DNA from: Prosthecobacter gellanilyticus
GTDB taxonomy: Bacteria > Verrucomicrobiota > Verrucomicrobiia > Verrucomicrobiales > Verrucomicrobiaceae
Assembly (NCBI RefSeq): GCF_007992435.1
Contig: NZ_BKAG01000064.1
Location: 1 to 33,918 of the forward strand
Reading direction: 5' to 3'
Length of the DNA: 33,918 nt
Shown: positions 26,701 through 33,891 of the stretch, piece by piece
Layout: each line of letters starts with the position of its first letter
Position numbering within the stretch: the stretch's first letter is position 1
The notes under the pieces: model-generated
Databases searched by the model: none
Seen by the model: the letters and a program-made list of their open reading frames with translations, nothing else
Told to the model about the DNA's origin: nothing
Program-made: the position numbers and the translations under genes

Positions 26701-28026
26701 TGGGGATACAACTCTGGCTCGGGCCAGTTCACCGGCACCTTCAATGTGCTGCCGGATCGTGGCTACAACAGCGGTGCCATCTTCTCCAATTACGCTGCCC
26801 GTGTGCACAGCGTGCCCTTCACCTTCACGCCGTATTACGGCACCGCTGCCGTGGCTCAGAACCAGATCGTGCCGACTTACAGCACGACGATGAAGTTCAC
26901 CTATCTCGACGGCGCGACCACGAAGTTCACCACGGGTCTCAACCCCACAGGTGTGAGCACCATCATGGGCCAGAGCGTCGGCACCGTGGTGGCGGCGAAC
27001 GGTCCTGGTGGTGCGCAGACAGCTCTCATCAGCTTTGATGCGGAGGCCATTCATGTGTTCCCGGATGGTTCCGGTTTCGTCTCGGATGAGTACGGCACCT
27101 ACATCGGCCGATTCAACAGCAGCAAGCAGATCACCAGGCTCATCCAGCTGCCCGAGTCCGCACGTCCGCATCGCCCGGTGGGCACGCTGGAGTTTGACTC
27201 CGTCAATCCTCCGACCAATGGCCGCCGCAACAACCAGGGCCTGGAAGGCATGGCGGTCTCTCCGGACAACACCCGCCTCCTCGCCCTCATGCAGAGCGCG
27301 CTGGTGCAGGACACCGGCGCTGGCGGTCAGGGCCGCTTCAACACACGCCTCTATGTCTATGACATCGTGGGTGCCAACCTGGAGAACCCGGTGCTCATCG
27401 CCGAGCATGCGGTGCAGCTTCCGCGCTATGACCTGAACGGCAATGGCTCGGGTCTCGACACCACTTCCGCCCAGTCTGAGATCGTGGCGCTGAGCAACAC
27501 GCAGTTCCTCATGCTGCCGCGTGATGGCAACGGCCTGGGCAAAGGCACCACGGACCCGATTGTGATGAAGACGGTGGACCTGGTGGATTTCAGCAGCGCC
27601 ACAAACATCCTCGGCCTGCATGACGCTGAAGGCGCGCAGATCAGCCCCGCCGGCACGCTTCGCTCCGGCATCACGCCAGCGAAGAGCACCGTGGTGGTCA
27701 ACCTGCTCTCCAGCACAGACCTGGCGAAATTTGGCTTCAACACCAACACCTCCGCGCCTAACCAGTTTACCGTCAATGAGAAGATGGAAGGCATGTCCCT
27801 GGTGCCTGACCTCTCCACCGCGAGCACGGAGGACTACTTCCTCTTCCTGGGGAACGATAACGACTTCCAGTCCTCCGACGTGAGGATGGTGGATGCCAGC
27901 GGTGCCCTCGTCAGCTATGGCGATGCACGTGACCGCGGCATCACCAACGACGCGGTCTTCACCGCCTGGCGCATTATCATCACCCCGAACAACCACAAGT
28001 TCTTCCGGGTGAATGTGAATCCCTGA
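20734..28026 (+). CDS. Giant exported protein: lamin-tail, Calx-beta, Ig-like, SdiA-regulated-like and phytase-like domains
   Basis: The start MKVLRASLSFATLLLFQVLA with cleavage after GTAHA gives a normal signal peptide, so I prefer it to an ATG 36 bases upstream. Domains of the 2,430-residue protein, in order: beta-rich region (40-345); lamin-tail domain (LTD) 1 (350-530); Calx-beta-like (540-650); LTD2 (650-840); Calx-beta (840-955, ending TGTITNDD); Ig-like (956-1040); SdiA-regulated-like propeller (1046-1345, with DPEGITYIGGGQFVFSEER); cadherin-like (1348-1450); LTD3 and LTD4 (1458-1810); a calcium-loop motif DTDNDGIPDELEY (about 1835-1850); and an esterase-like phytase propeller (1940-2426). 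No C-terminal sorting tag is obvious. A surface adhesin or hydrolase role is plausible. Phytase activity is not proven by sequence. Confidence 0.85.
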   Translation: MKVLRASLSFATLLLFQVLAQGTAHAGAFTAGNIAVLQADASANNTTASVIELHPSNAAQTPSNTITILGTGASALRFSGSATSTGYVANSADGSRLVFTGANNTDTSANVNTLNPRGVGVLDPAGAFTLPATYTGTSGNQTRCATSLNNTAWWIADQGGAYASGATTASPSGNFRGMKAFGSAVYVGQASGTGTVIQVSTLSAITGGTVTGLPGLANNANLQDFYLISSGSNGTTYDVLYTLSATSNTAGTIAKYSLVSGSWTANGTYTTTFGGFGLAAADNGAGAVLYVTTGQGALTANSVLRINDTAGHNSTLNITTGNNVTLYTAPAAKIVKGVAFAPVAPVVPQAQLILTEINSNAAGGDFWELTNVGNAAQDMSNWKWIDGGQSLPAPAAQTFAPGSSIAAGETVVIITDTTDSTAFLGTWGSLPGIQKLVGGPGLGQNDSVRLYDNNDNLIFTFTYGAGGFTQSGGSAAAGGHAGVSAGGVAAQSAVIDPAFGTGAGRRYRGATVGVDGGYANTSGGSNIGSPGVTGISTSGGPSITLTLSATPNAFSESATNPASTGTVTRTGATTAALVVNLSSSDTTEATVPASVTIPIGSASTTFNITAVNDSFPDGNKTVTLTASATDATAGTTTLTVQDDGDVAQNNLMLTEVLSQQAASGVSDFWELTNISGSAVSLAGYSWHDSGHSASTAATYALPPGSSIAPGESVIFTTISPSAFRTWWGISNAVQVFQTTGAPGLGQDDGVSFFDEGGNEIFFFNYAAGGFTKADGSASTGTHSGPSAGAATETQSAVWVPSSGTTTPRYTFATVNNLGCFASAANAADIGSPGVTSGNPMVSIGDASILEGNSGTSTLALTVTRSDTATAFTVNYAVTGGTATSGTDYATLANGTLTFTAGGAATQAINITVNGDTASEPDETIIVTLSNVVNTTGTTVISNATGTGTITNDDTIAPQITTQPAGTTIASGFSTTLSLAATGTPAPSVQWYQGSTGVTTTPVGTNSSSFTTPALTTTTSYWARVSNVGGSVDSSTATVTITAGVSSVNLANYVRVGRYNLPEYRRTALPPGTASHNVLCDEASGVAYNWDTDTLFICGDGGRAITQVTKTGQLVDTMSMELNAPKPQGTEFYDPEGITYIGGGQFVFSEERERRLVKFTYVAGTTLTRAATQTVDIGTFDDNTGTEGLSYDPQTSGALPGFIVLKEKTPIGVFQTNVDFAAGTATNGSPTTTNSTNLFDTTLLGMTDVADVFAFSNIPSMVGQPQAGNMLIIGQENARILNVDRAGNILSTLNITSDPGNPLSAGDQQHEGITMDRAGNIYVVNENGGGSTEYPQLWVYAPSSAQNQAPTAITLNNAVNSILENTSTASPIKIGDIIVTDDGLGTNALSLTGADVAAFEITGTSLYLKAGIVLDYETKTSYAVTINVDDTTVGTNPDATLNVTLTVTDQAVETPPVPALIVTEVSPWSSTVANSPLGADWFEVTNVSAAAVNITGWKVDDSSPAFATAVALNGITSIAPGESVIFVEGTATTATSFKTNWFGASPPAALQVGSYTGSGIGLSTSGDAVNLYTAAGVLHSGVNFGAADASSPWQTFDNTLAQYNTAISLLSVVGVNGAFTAANSPNEVGSPGDSAPGVLRITEVAPWSSGSSPVAKDWFEVTNIGARAVDVTGWKVDDSTESFAAAVPTSGITSIAPGETVIYIETSTLAATKATFLSNWFGANPPATLQVGGYSGADIGLSTGGDAVNLYDTNNVRHASLSFGVATSTAPYRSFDNAAAANVTSVTTLSSTGVNGAFVAANSPNEIGSPGVISGGQTGFAVWLAQNGYTGSQGGDTDNDGIPDELEYFFSTNPNSGGDRSGLPQVAMNGSDLEFTFTYLTNTAFSGFVQSSENLVNWGNATAGIDYEVVSQTVNGAETTVRFRLFSNPNPTTQGPFTYLTPFTAKVDRGTIGSLTITNLGMVGAGRLTGSQLDGFGETMGASSGLSITNWGYNSGSGQFTGTFNVLPDRGYNSGAIFSNYAARVHSVPFTFTPYYGTAAVAQNQIVPTYSTTMKFTYLDGATTKFTTGLNPTGVSTIMGQSVGTVVAANGPGGAQTALISFDAEAIHVFPDGSGFVSDEYGTYIGRFNSSKQITRLIQLPESARPHRPVGTLEFDSVNPPTNGRRNNQGLEGMAVSPDNTRLLALMQSALVQDTGAGGQGRFNTRLYVYDIVGANLENPVLIAEHAVQLPRYDLNGNGSGLDTTSAQSEIVALSNTQFLMLPRDGNGLGKGTTDPIVMKTVDLVDFSSATNILGLHDAEGAQISPAGTLRSGITPAKSTVVVNLLSSTDLAKFGFNTNTSAPNQFTVNEKMEGMSLVPDLSTASTEDYFLFLGNDNDFQSSDVRMVDASGALVSYGDARDRGITNDAVFTAWRIIITPNNHKFFRVNVNP
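25105..26160 (+). repeat. Tandem duplication of an about 530-bp lamin-tail unit
   Basis: Two adjacent units (about 25105-25620 and 25640-26160) encode LTD3 and LTD4. Shared landmarks are DWFEVTN, GWKVDDS, GITSIAPGE, NWFGA.PPA.LQVG and the end GVNGAF.AANSPNE.GSPG. Similarity is visible at DNA level too, for example around GGCTGGAAGGTGGATGACAG, so the duplication is fairly recent compared with LTD1 and LTD2. Confidence 0.75.
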
Positions 28027-28034
28027 GCCGGATG

Positions 28035-29666
28035 CTAGGTGAGATTCGTCTGGGAATCTGCTGAGCCTTCGGGCAGCGGTGACGGATGGCTCTGCTCCCG
28101 CAGATTCACCATCAGCAGATGTTTTACACGCGGAGGCTCGGGGGCGCGGTGAAACTTCTGCACGGCTTCCTCGATTCGCTGGTCCTCCACGGTGGCGCGC
28201 TCATGCTGGCGCATGTGCTCCGCCCAGGAACCGACGAGGAAGGTCTCACGGTAGTGCGTGGGATCTTCCAGATCGGCAAAGAGTGAGCAGCGAAACGCTC
28301 CGTCCCGCAGGCGTGTCTCGCGCAGATGCACCATCGCCGCTTTGAAGGCGGGAGCCTCTTTCGGATCAATGTGATACTCGATGGTGATGAGCACGGGACC
28401 ATCCGTGGGTGCGGGCTCGGTGAAGGTGGTGTGCGGCAGCCAGTGGCCGGAGGGGGCGAGATTCAGCTTCTCCACATGGCTGATGGGCACCAGCCGTGTG
28501 AGCAGCGCGCTGATGAGCAGACAGCCTGCGGCGATGCCCAGCGTGACGGGTGCGTGGAGATGGCTGGTGAGCTGTCCCCAAGTGATGGCACCGAGGGCAA
28601 AGGCACCCTGCATGACCACGAGATAGATGGCCGAGCTGCGCGCACGCACCCAGTTTGGGAACGCGCTTTGCGAAGCCACGCTGAAGGTGTTCATGCCGGT
28701 GATCCAGGCCGCGCCGGCGAACACGAGCACCATGCCCATGGCAATCTTCCCCGGCACCAGCGCCACAATGGAGGTGGTGATGGCCGCGGCGATGCTGGAG
28801 CCGAGCAGCACATGATCAAAGGTGTAGCGCGCGCGAAGTCTGGGGAGGAAAAACAGGGCCATCACAATGGCTCCCGCTCCATAGCAGCCCATGAGCACGC
28901 CGAAGTCCGAGGCGGTCCATTCACGCGAGTGTACGATCACTGGCAGCAGCACCACAGTCGCGACAGCCGCAAACATGTGAATGCCACCGCGGCACAGCAC
29001 TGCCTGCATGGCCTGCGCGTGCCGCGCATAGCGGATGGCCGCGGCCATGGCACCGAGCATCTGCTCACGCTGCGCACTGCGCGGTGTGGCGATGTATTTG
29101 CCCGTGCTCATCGCCAGGATCACCGCCACAAACGAGAGCGCATTCAGCGCAAACACCGGCGCAGGCCCCAGCGCGGCCAGCAGAAGGCCTCCGACAATTG
29201 GGCCTAACGAACGAGCAATGTTAAAGCCCACGCCATTGAGTGCGATCGCCGAAGAGAGCTGATCTCTTCCCACCACCTCTGGAATCAGCGCCTGCCACGC
29301 AGGCATCGTGAAAGCGGCGGCAACCCCGAGCTGGAAAGTAGCGAGCAAAAGCAACGTCTGCGTCAGTGTGCCCGTCCAGGCCAGCGCTGCCATGCCCACC
29401 GCCGTCAGCAGCGCCCCGGTTTGCGCGAGCAGGATCAATCTCCGCCGGTCCACCAGATCCGCCAGCGCACCCGCTGGCAGCGCCAGCAGGAAGAGCGGCA
29501 GGCTGGACATGGTCTGCATCAGCGACACGAGGAAGGGGGAGCTCGTCATCGTGGTCATGGTCCAGACCGCCGCCGTGTCGTTCATCGTGGTGCCGATGTT
29601 TGAGGCCACACTGCCCAGCCACATGCCACGATAGACGGAATTGCGGAGCGGCGACCAGGAAGACAT
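28035..29666 (-). CDS. MFS exporter (MFS_3/EntS-like) with C-terminal ABM-like domain
   Basis: The 543-residue protein has about twelve hydrophobic helices over residues 1-400. The MFS motif between helices 2 and 3 reads ALADLVDRRRLILL, and SLGPIVGGLLLA lies further on. This is the MFS_3 group related to the enterobactin exporter EntS. After the membrane part, residues about 410-510 form a soluble domain (ITIEYHIDPKEAPAFKAAM ... ETFLVGSWAEHMRQHER), resembling antibiotic-biosynthesis-monooxygenase domains. This fusion is known in the MFS_3 family. The substrate is unknown, with small-molecule or drug export most likely. It converges with the giant gene, leaving 8 bp, and diverges from the DUF1501 gene. 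Confidence 0.9.
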   Translation of the reverse strand: MSSWSPLRNSVYRGMWLGSVASNIGTTMNDTAAVWTMTTMTSSPFLVSLMQTMSSLPLFLLALPAGALADLVDRRRLILLAQTGALLTAVGMAALAWTGTLTQTLLLLATFQLGVAAAFTMPAWQALIPEVVGRDQLSSAIALNGVGFNIARSLGPIVGGLLLAALGPAPVFALNALSFVAVILAMSTGKYIATPRSAQREQMLGAMAAAIRYARHAQAMQAVLCRGGIHMFAAVATVVLLPVIVHSREWTASDFGVLMGCYGAGAIVMALFFLPRLRARYTFDHVLLGSSIAAAITTSIVALVPGKIAMGMVLVFAGAAWITGMNTFSVASQSAFPNWVRARSSAIYLVVMQGAFALGAITWGQLTSHLHAPVTLGIAAGCLLISALLTRLVPISHVEKLNLAPSGHWLPHTTFTEPAPTDGPVLITIEYHIDPKEAPAFKAAMVHLRETRLRDGAFRCSLFADLEDPTHYRETFLVGSWAEHMRQHERATVEDQRIEEAVQKFHRAPEPPRVKHLLMVNLREQSHPSPLPEGSADSQTNLT

Positions 29667-29783
29667 AGGAGAACCTATAGCATACGTAACGAAGGCCAGT
29701 TCGCGACGTCGAATCCTGGTGGACTTCTGGGCTGTTGTCCGCCGCGATCACGTGACAAAGCGTGACTCGAACTCCGCGTAAGT

Positions 29784-29795
29784 AGAGATATCTCT
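29784..29795. repeat. 12-bp perfect palindrome before the DUF1501 start
   Basis: AGAGATATCTCT lies five bases upstream of the ATG at 29801. It could be a short operator for the DUF1501 gene, or chance in a 134-bp divergent promoter region. Confidence 0.3.
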
Positions 29796-29800
29796 TCCCC

Positions 29801-31234
29801 ATGCTCACCCGCCGCCAGCTTCTGCAAACGTCCGGACAAGGGTTCGGCGCGCTTGCGTTGACCTCGTTGGAAGCCGCGGAGACGCAGCATCGCGCGCAGG
29901 TCGTGCGACCGAAGGCGAAGCGGGTGATCCAGCTCTTCATGGGCGGCGCAGCCTCTCACGTGGACCTTTTCGACTTCAAGCCGGACCTTGTGAAGCATCA
30001 CGGCGAGCCTTCCGACTTCGGTGAGGCGGTGGAGGCTTTCCAAAACGGGCTCGGCCCATGGAAGAAGCCCGTGTGGGACTTCCGTCCGCATGGTCAGAGC
30101 GGGAAGATGATCAGTGACATCGTGTCCGCGCTCGGGCCTTGTGTGGATGACATGGCCTTCGTGCATAACATGGTCGGCAAGACCGGAGTGCACTCGCAGG
30201 GCACGCTGCTGCAGGCCACCGGCTTCAATCTGCCGGGCTTTCCGGGCATGGGCTGCTGGGTCAGTTATGGGCTGGGTTCGTTGAGTGACAACCTGCCGAC
30301 CTTCGTCGTGCTGCCAGATCATCGCGGCTTTGCCTCGAATGGGCCGAAAAACTGGGACAGCGCCTTCCTGCCATCCCAGCATGCTGGCACCATCATCTAT
30401 CCCGGCGCCGAGACACCCATCAGCGACCTGTTTCCGCACAAAGCCGGGCGCTATATCTCCGCGAGGTCGGATCGCGAAGGCTTCGCGCTTTTGGAGCAAC
30501 TGAACCGCAAACACATGCTGGCTCGTGAGGATGACTCGCGCTTGGAAAGCCGCATTCAGAGTTATGAACTCGCGGCGAAGATGCAGCTCGCGGCTCCTGA
30601 GGCTTTGGATATCTCCAAAGAACCTGAGCATGTGAAAGCCATGTATGGCATCCAGGAGCACCGCAAAGTCTGGCCCACGGAGATCAATGCGGAAGAAGAG
30701 GCTGACTACATGGGCCGCAAGTGTTTGACCGCTCGAAGGCTGCTGGAGCGCGGTGTGCGCTTCGTGCAGATCTGGAGCGGCAACGACAACGGCTTCCCTC
30801 GTCGCAACTGGGACAGTCATGAGGATGTGGAGCGCGATCATGGCCCGCTGGCCTGGGGCATGGCGAAAGCGGTGAGTGCCCTGATCCTGGATCTGAAACA
30901 GCGCGGCCTTTTGGATGAGACCATCATCCTCTGGACCACGGAATTCGGTCGCATGCCCAGCACCCAGGGCGGGAAGGGCAGGGACCACAATCCCTATGTC
31001 TTCACCAACTGGCTTTGTGGCGGTGGAATCCAGGGCGGTGTGACCGTCGGCGAGAGCGACCAGTGGGGCTACAAGCCGCTGGACCGCGCCAACCCCACGA
31101 CCTGCTATGACATCCACGCCACCATGCTGCACTTGTTAGGCATCGACCACACGAAGCTCACCGTCCGCCACAACGGCATCGACCGCCGACTCACTGATGT
31201 GCATGGGCATGTGATCCGTGGCTTGGTGGCTTAA
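29801..31234 (+). CDS. DUF1501 protein (sulfatase-like fold, Tat-exported)
   Basis: The 477-residue protein starts MLTRRQLLQTSGQGFGALAL, a twin-arginine leader. DUF1501 hallmarks follow: RVIQLFMGGAASHVDLFDFK, GVHSQGTLLQATGF, WTTEFGRMPSTQGGKGRDHN and the terminal TCYDIHATMLHLLGIDH. The fold belongs to the alkaline phosphatase/sulfatase superfamily, but the catalytic activity of the family is not established. In Planctomycetes and Verrucomicrobia such genes usually follow a DUF1553/DUF1549 cytochrome gene. Here the upstream neighbour is an MFS exporter on the other strand, so the usual partner is missing. The 3' end overlaps the convergent small gene by 4 bp. Confidence 0.93.
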   Translation: MLTRRQLLQTSGQGFGALALTSLEAAETQHRAQVVRPKAKRVIQLFMGGAASHVDLFDFKPDLVKHHGEPSDFGEAVEAFQNGLGPWKKPVWDFRPHGQSGKMISDIVSALGPCVDDMAFVHNMVGKTGVHSQGTLLQATGFNLPGFPGMGCWVSYGLGSLSDNLPTFVVLPDHRGFASNGPKNWDSAFLPSQHAGTIIYPGAETPISDLFPHKAGRYISARSDREGFALLEQLNRKHMLAREDDSRLESRIQSYELAAKMQLAAPEALDISKEPEHVKAMYGIQEHRKVWPTEINAEEEADYMGRKCLTARRLLERGVRFVQIWSGNDNGFPRRNWDSHEDVERDHGPLAWGMAKAVSALILDLKQRGLLDETIILWTTEFGRMPSTQGGKGRDHNPYVFTNWLCGGGIQGGVTVGESDQWGYKPLDRANPTTCYDIHATMLHLLGIDHTKLTVRHNGIDRRLTDVHGHVIRGLVA

Positions 31235-31599
31235 TATTGCCAGGATGACGCCACGACTTGGTATTCATCCTCATAACGAATGATGCCAGGATCTGAGGTG
31301 GTCATGGTGCGCACAAAACGACCGTGCTCCTCCAGGATGGCGATGATCTCGCGGAACTTGGAGATGAAGGACCGCGCGCCAGGCTTGAACCATGCCACGG
31401 CATCCCTGGGCCATTGGGCGTCTGAGAAGGGTGGCACGGGCAGATGCTCATTCAGCCATTCAAAGATCTCCTCCACATGAGCGTGTTCATACTCCGGCAG
31501 ATCACCTGACTCTTTGAGTAACCGCAGCTCGGTGACCACTCCGCTTTGCTGCGAGGCGCGTTCCTGATTCGTGCCCACCACGAACCGGATGAAGGTCAT
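31231..31599 (-). CDS. Small protein of unknown function (122 aa)
   Basis: I start at MTFIRFVVGTNQERASQQSG. The open frame extends 87 bases further upstream, but that part looks like leader sequence. The protein is soluble and has no signal peptide or membrane segment. It has an N-terminal beta strand followed by helical acidic stretches (EYEHAHVEEIFEWLNEHLP) and an Asp/Trp-rich middle (DAQWPRDAVAWFKPG). I do not recognise a family. It overlaps the end of the DUF1501 gene tail to tail and diverges from the deacetylase operon. The product may be real given its good codon use and regular composition. Confidence 0.72.
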   Translation of the reverse strand: MTFIRFVVGTNQERASQQSGVVTELRLLKESGDLPEYEHAHVEEIFEWLNEHLPVPPFSDAQWPRDAVAWFKPGARSFISKFREIIAILEEHGRFVRTMTTSDPGIIRYEDEYQVVASSWQY

Positions 31600-31772
31600 G
31601 GCACCTCGGGAAGCTTGGGATGGCGGGTCAAAGCTCAAATTGAGATCAAAGGGTTTGCTAAAGGATGGCTGAACACAAAAGCACACTTTGCATCCTGAGC
31701 CAGTTCACGAAAGAGGAAGTCCCCCTGCGGCATCGGCTTGCCTTTTGACGGGATGTTGCGTAGCCCTGGGGC

Positions 31773-32729
31773 ATGAAGCTTCTCAACCTCCTCCTGTTCG
31801 CCCTGGCCATCCCCGCCCTCATCCATGCTGACGCGACCACCCAAGTGCTGAAATGGAAGGACGGCAAGAAGGCGGCCTTCATGCTTGCCTTTGATGACAG
31901 TGCGCCGAGCCAGCTCAAGAACGTGGTGCCGGAACTGGAGAAGCGAGAGATCGTCGGGAATTTTTATTTGGTCACGGGCAACAAACTGTATGCCTCGCTC
32001 CAGCGCCGCTGGGAGGCTGCCGCGAAGAGCCCGTATGTGGCGATTGCAAACCACACCTTTACCCACAAAGGCGTGAACAATGCCGCCGAGCTGGATCCCG
32101 AGCTGGCCAAGTGCAACGAGGTTCTTTACACGCTGAAGACAGATCGCACGCAGCCCTATCTTCTCGGCTTTGGCAAGCCGGGTGGTGTGCCATGGAAGGT
32201 GACGGAGGAGGAGTGGAACGCTGCGCTGGCGAAGCACAACCTGTGCAACCGCCCTCCCTTCGCGGGTCCACCCATCAATTACAAATCCGCCGAACAAACG
32301 ATTGCGACGGTGGATGCCGCCATTGCCAAGGGCGAGATGGGGCACCTGGATTTTCATGGCGTCGGTGAGGACTGGCTTGTGACACCCGTGGAGTGGTTCA
32401 CGGCCCTTCTCGACAAGCTGGAATCTGTGCGTGATGTGGTGTGGATCACGGATGTGGTTTCCTGGCACCAGTATGTGACGGAGCGTGACAGCGCCGAGGT
32501 CAAGACTCTGAAGGCCGACCTGGAAAGCATCACGCTCGAACTCAGCTGCAAAGCTGATCCCAAGCTCTACAATCTGCCATTAACGCTTTCGACCTCCGTG
32601 CCTGCCGATTGGAAAAGCTGCACCGTCACTCAAGGTGCCAGCTCCGCGTCTGCTGCTGTGGTCGAGGGAGCTGTGAAGTATGACGCGCTGCCCGGTGGTG
32701 GTGAGATCGTGCTGAAGAAGGCTCCCTGA
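31773..32729 (+). CDS. Secreted polysaccharide deacetylase (NodB-like)
   Basis: The 318-residue protein has a signal peptide (MKLLNLLLFALAIPALIHA). NodB-homology signatures are AFDDSAPS with the metal/catalytic Asp pair at 41-42 and NHTFTH with metal-binding His 94 and 98. A later LDFHGVG segment supplies the C-terminal catalytic His region. Such enzymes remove N- or O-acetyl groups from chitin, peptidoglycan or xylan. The C-terminal 80 residues form a beta-rich extension of unknown role. The next gene, a CE1-like esterase, begins 58 bp downstream on the same strand, suggesting an operon for polysaccharide de-esterification. Confidence 0.88.
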   Translation: MKLLNLLLFALAIPALIHADATTQVLKWKDGKKAAFMLAFDDSAPSQLKNVVPELEKREIVGNFYLVTGNKLYASLQRRWEAAAKSPYVAIANHTFTHKGVNNAAELDPELAKCNEVLYTLKTDRTQPYLLGFGKPGGVPWKVTEEEWNAALAKHNLCNRPPFAGPPINYKSAEQTIATVDAAIAKGEMGHLDFHGVGEDWLVTPVEWFTALLDKLESVRDVVWITDVVSWHQYVTERDSAEVKTLKADLESITLELSCKADPKLYNLPLTLSTSVPADWKSCTVTQGASSASAAVVEGAVKYDALPGGGEIVLKKAP

Positions 32730-32787
32730 GTCCGCTGGATAAGATCGTGCTTTTCAGCGGAAGGCCGGGCTGGCAGAATGAGCGTTT

Positions 32788-33891
32788 ATGACCTCGTTCA
32801 ACCACCTCGCTCTCCTTGGAATCATGGCCTGCCTGCCTCTCGGCGCATGGGCTCAGCGTGCTGCCCCCATTGTTTCGCCGGAGATCGGCGAGAAAGGTTC
32901 CGTGGTCTTCCGTCTGAAGGCTGGCAAGGCTCAGGAAGTGGCCTTGCGCGGCCAGTGGGATCAAAAGCCGGTGGCGATGACGAAGGACTCTGAGGGCGTG
33001 TGGTCCGTGACCGTGCCGGAGGTGAAGGCGGGCGTGTGGGAGTACAGTTTCATCGTGGATGGCATGAGCATGATCGACCCCACGAACCCGGCTCAAAAGC
33101 CTCAGCGCATCTCGACCTCCAGCATCCTGCAGATTCCAGGCACTCCGCCGCTGGTGTGGGATTTTCAGGAGGTGCCTCACGGGACGGTGCATCAGCACAG
33201 CTACCTTTCCAAATCCCTCGGGCGACGTCGTGAGCTGTGGGTCTACACACCTCCAGGATATGAGGCAGATGCGCAGACGCAGTATCCACTCCTCGTGCTG
33301 CAGCATGGTTCAGGCGACCGCCATGATGGCTGGGTCACGCATGGAAAGGCTCATTGGATTCTCGACAATCTCATCCACGAAAAGAAGGCGGTGCCGATGA
33401 TCGTGGTGATGATTGACGGACATCCACTAGGAATGGTGCCGCGTGAGATGGCGGATCGCCGGGGAGCCTCACTGGCAGCCTTCAAGACGGAGTTGATGAG
33501 CGAGTCACTGCCCCTGGTGAAGTCCACCTATCGCGTCAGTTCGAAGCGTGAGGATCATGCCATCGCCGGACTGAGCATGGGTGGCTGGCAGTCCCTGAGC
33601 ACCGGCATGACCCATCTGGATGACTTTGGCACGATCGGTTCCTTCAGCGGTGCCGTGGATGAGAAGGAGATCCAGGCCGCGCTGGACGATGCGAAGGGCA
33701 CGAATGCGAAGCTGAAGCTGCTCTGGATTGCCTGCGGTGAGAAGGATTTCCTTTTGGAGAAAAACCAGCAGCTTGTGGCCACGTTGAAGGCGAAGGGCAT
33801 CCAGCATGAATGGCGCCTCACGCCTGGAGATCACTCCTGGCCGGTGTGGCGTGACTATCTAGCCGAGTTCGCGCCGAAGCTGTTTCGTTAG
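32788..33891 (+). CDS. Secreted CE1-type esterase with N-terminal CBM48-like domain
   Basis: A signal peptide ending GAWAQ opens the 367-residue protein. Residues about 30-110 form an E-set/CBM48-like domain (VALRGQWDQKPVAMTKDSEG, VWEYSFIVDG). The catalytic domain has the elbow GLSMGG with Ser263, Asp320 in CGEKD and His349 in DHSW, a complete triad. This is the arrangement of feruloyl/acetyl xylan esterases of family CE1, such as the esterase part of Xyn10D-like enzymes. It likely works with the deacetylase encoded just upstream on plant polysaccharide outside the cell. The window ends 27 bp after its stop. Confidence 0.9.
   Translation: MTSFNHLALLGIMACLPLGAWAQRAAPIVSPEIGEKGSVVFRLKAGKAQEVALRGQWDQKPVAMTKDSEGVWSVTVPEVKAGVWEYSFIVDGMSMIDPTNPAQKPQRISTSSILQIPGTPPLVWDFQEVPHGTVHQHSYLSKSLGRRRELWVYTPPGYEADAQTQYPLLVLQHGSGDRHDGWVTHGKAHWILDNLIHEKKAVPMIVVMIDGHPLGMVPREMADRRGASLAAFKTELMSESLPLVKSTYRVSSKREDHAIAGLSMGGWQSLSTGMTHLDDFGTIGSFSGAVDEKEIQAALDDAKGTNAKLKLLWIACGEKDFLLEKNQQLVATLKAKGIQHEWRLTPGDHSWPVWRDYLAEFAPKLFR

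Noticed and set aside
28035..29666. MFS transporter fused to a monooxygenase-like domain as a novel fusion.
   Set aside because: This C-terminal domain is a known feature of many MFS_3 family exporters.
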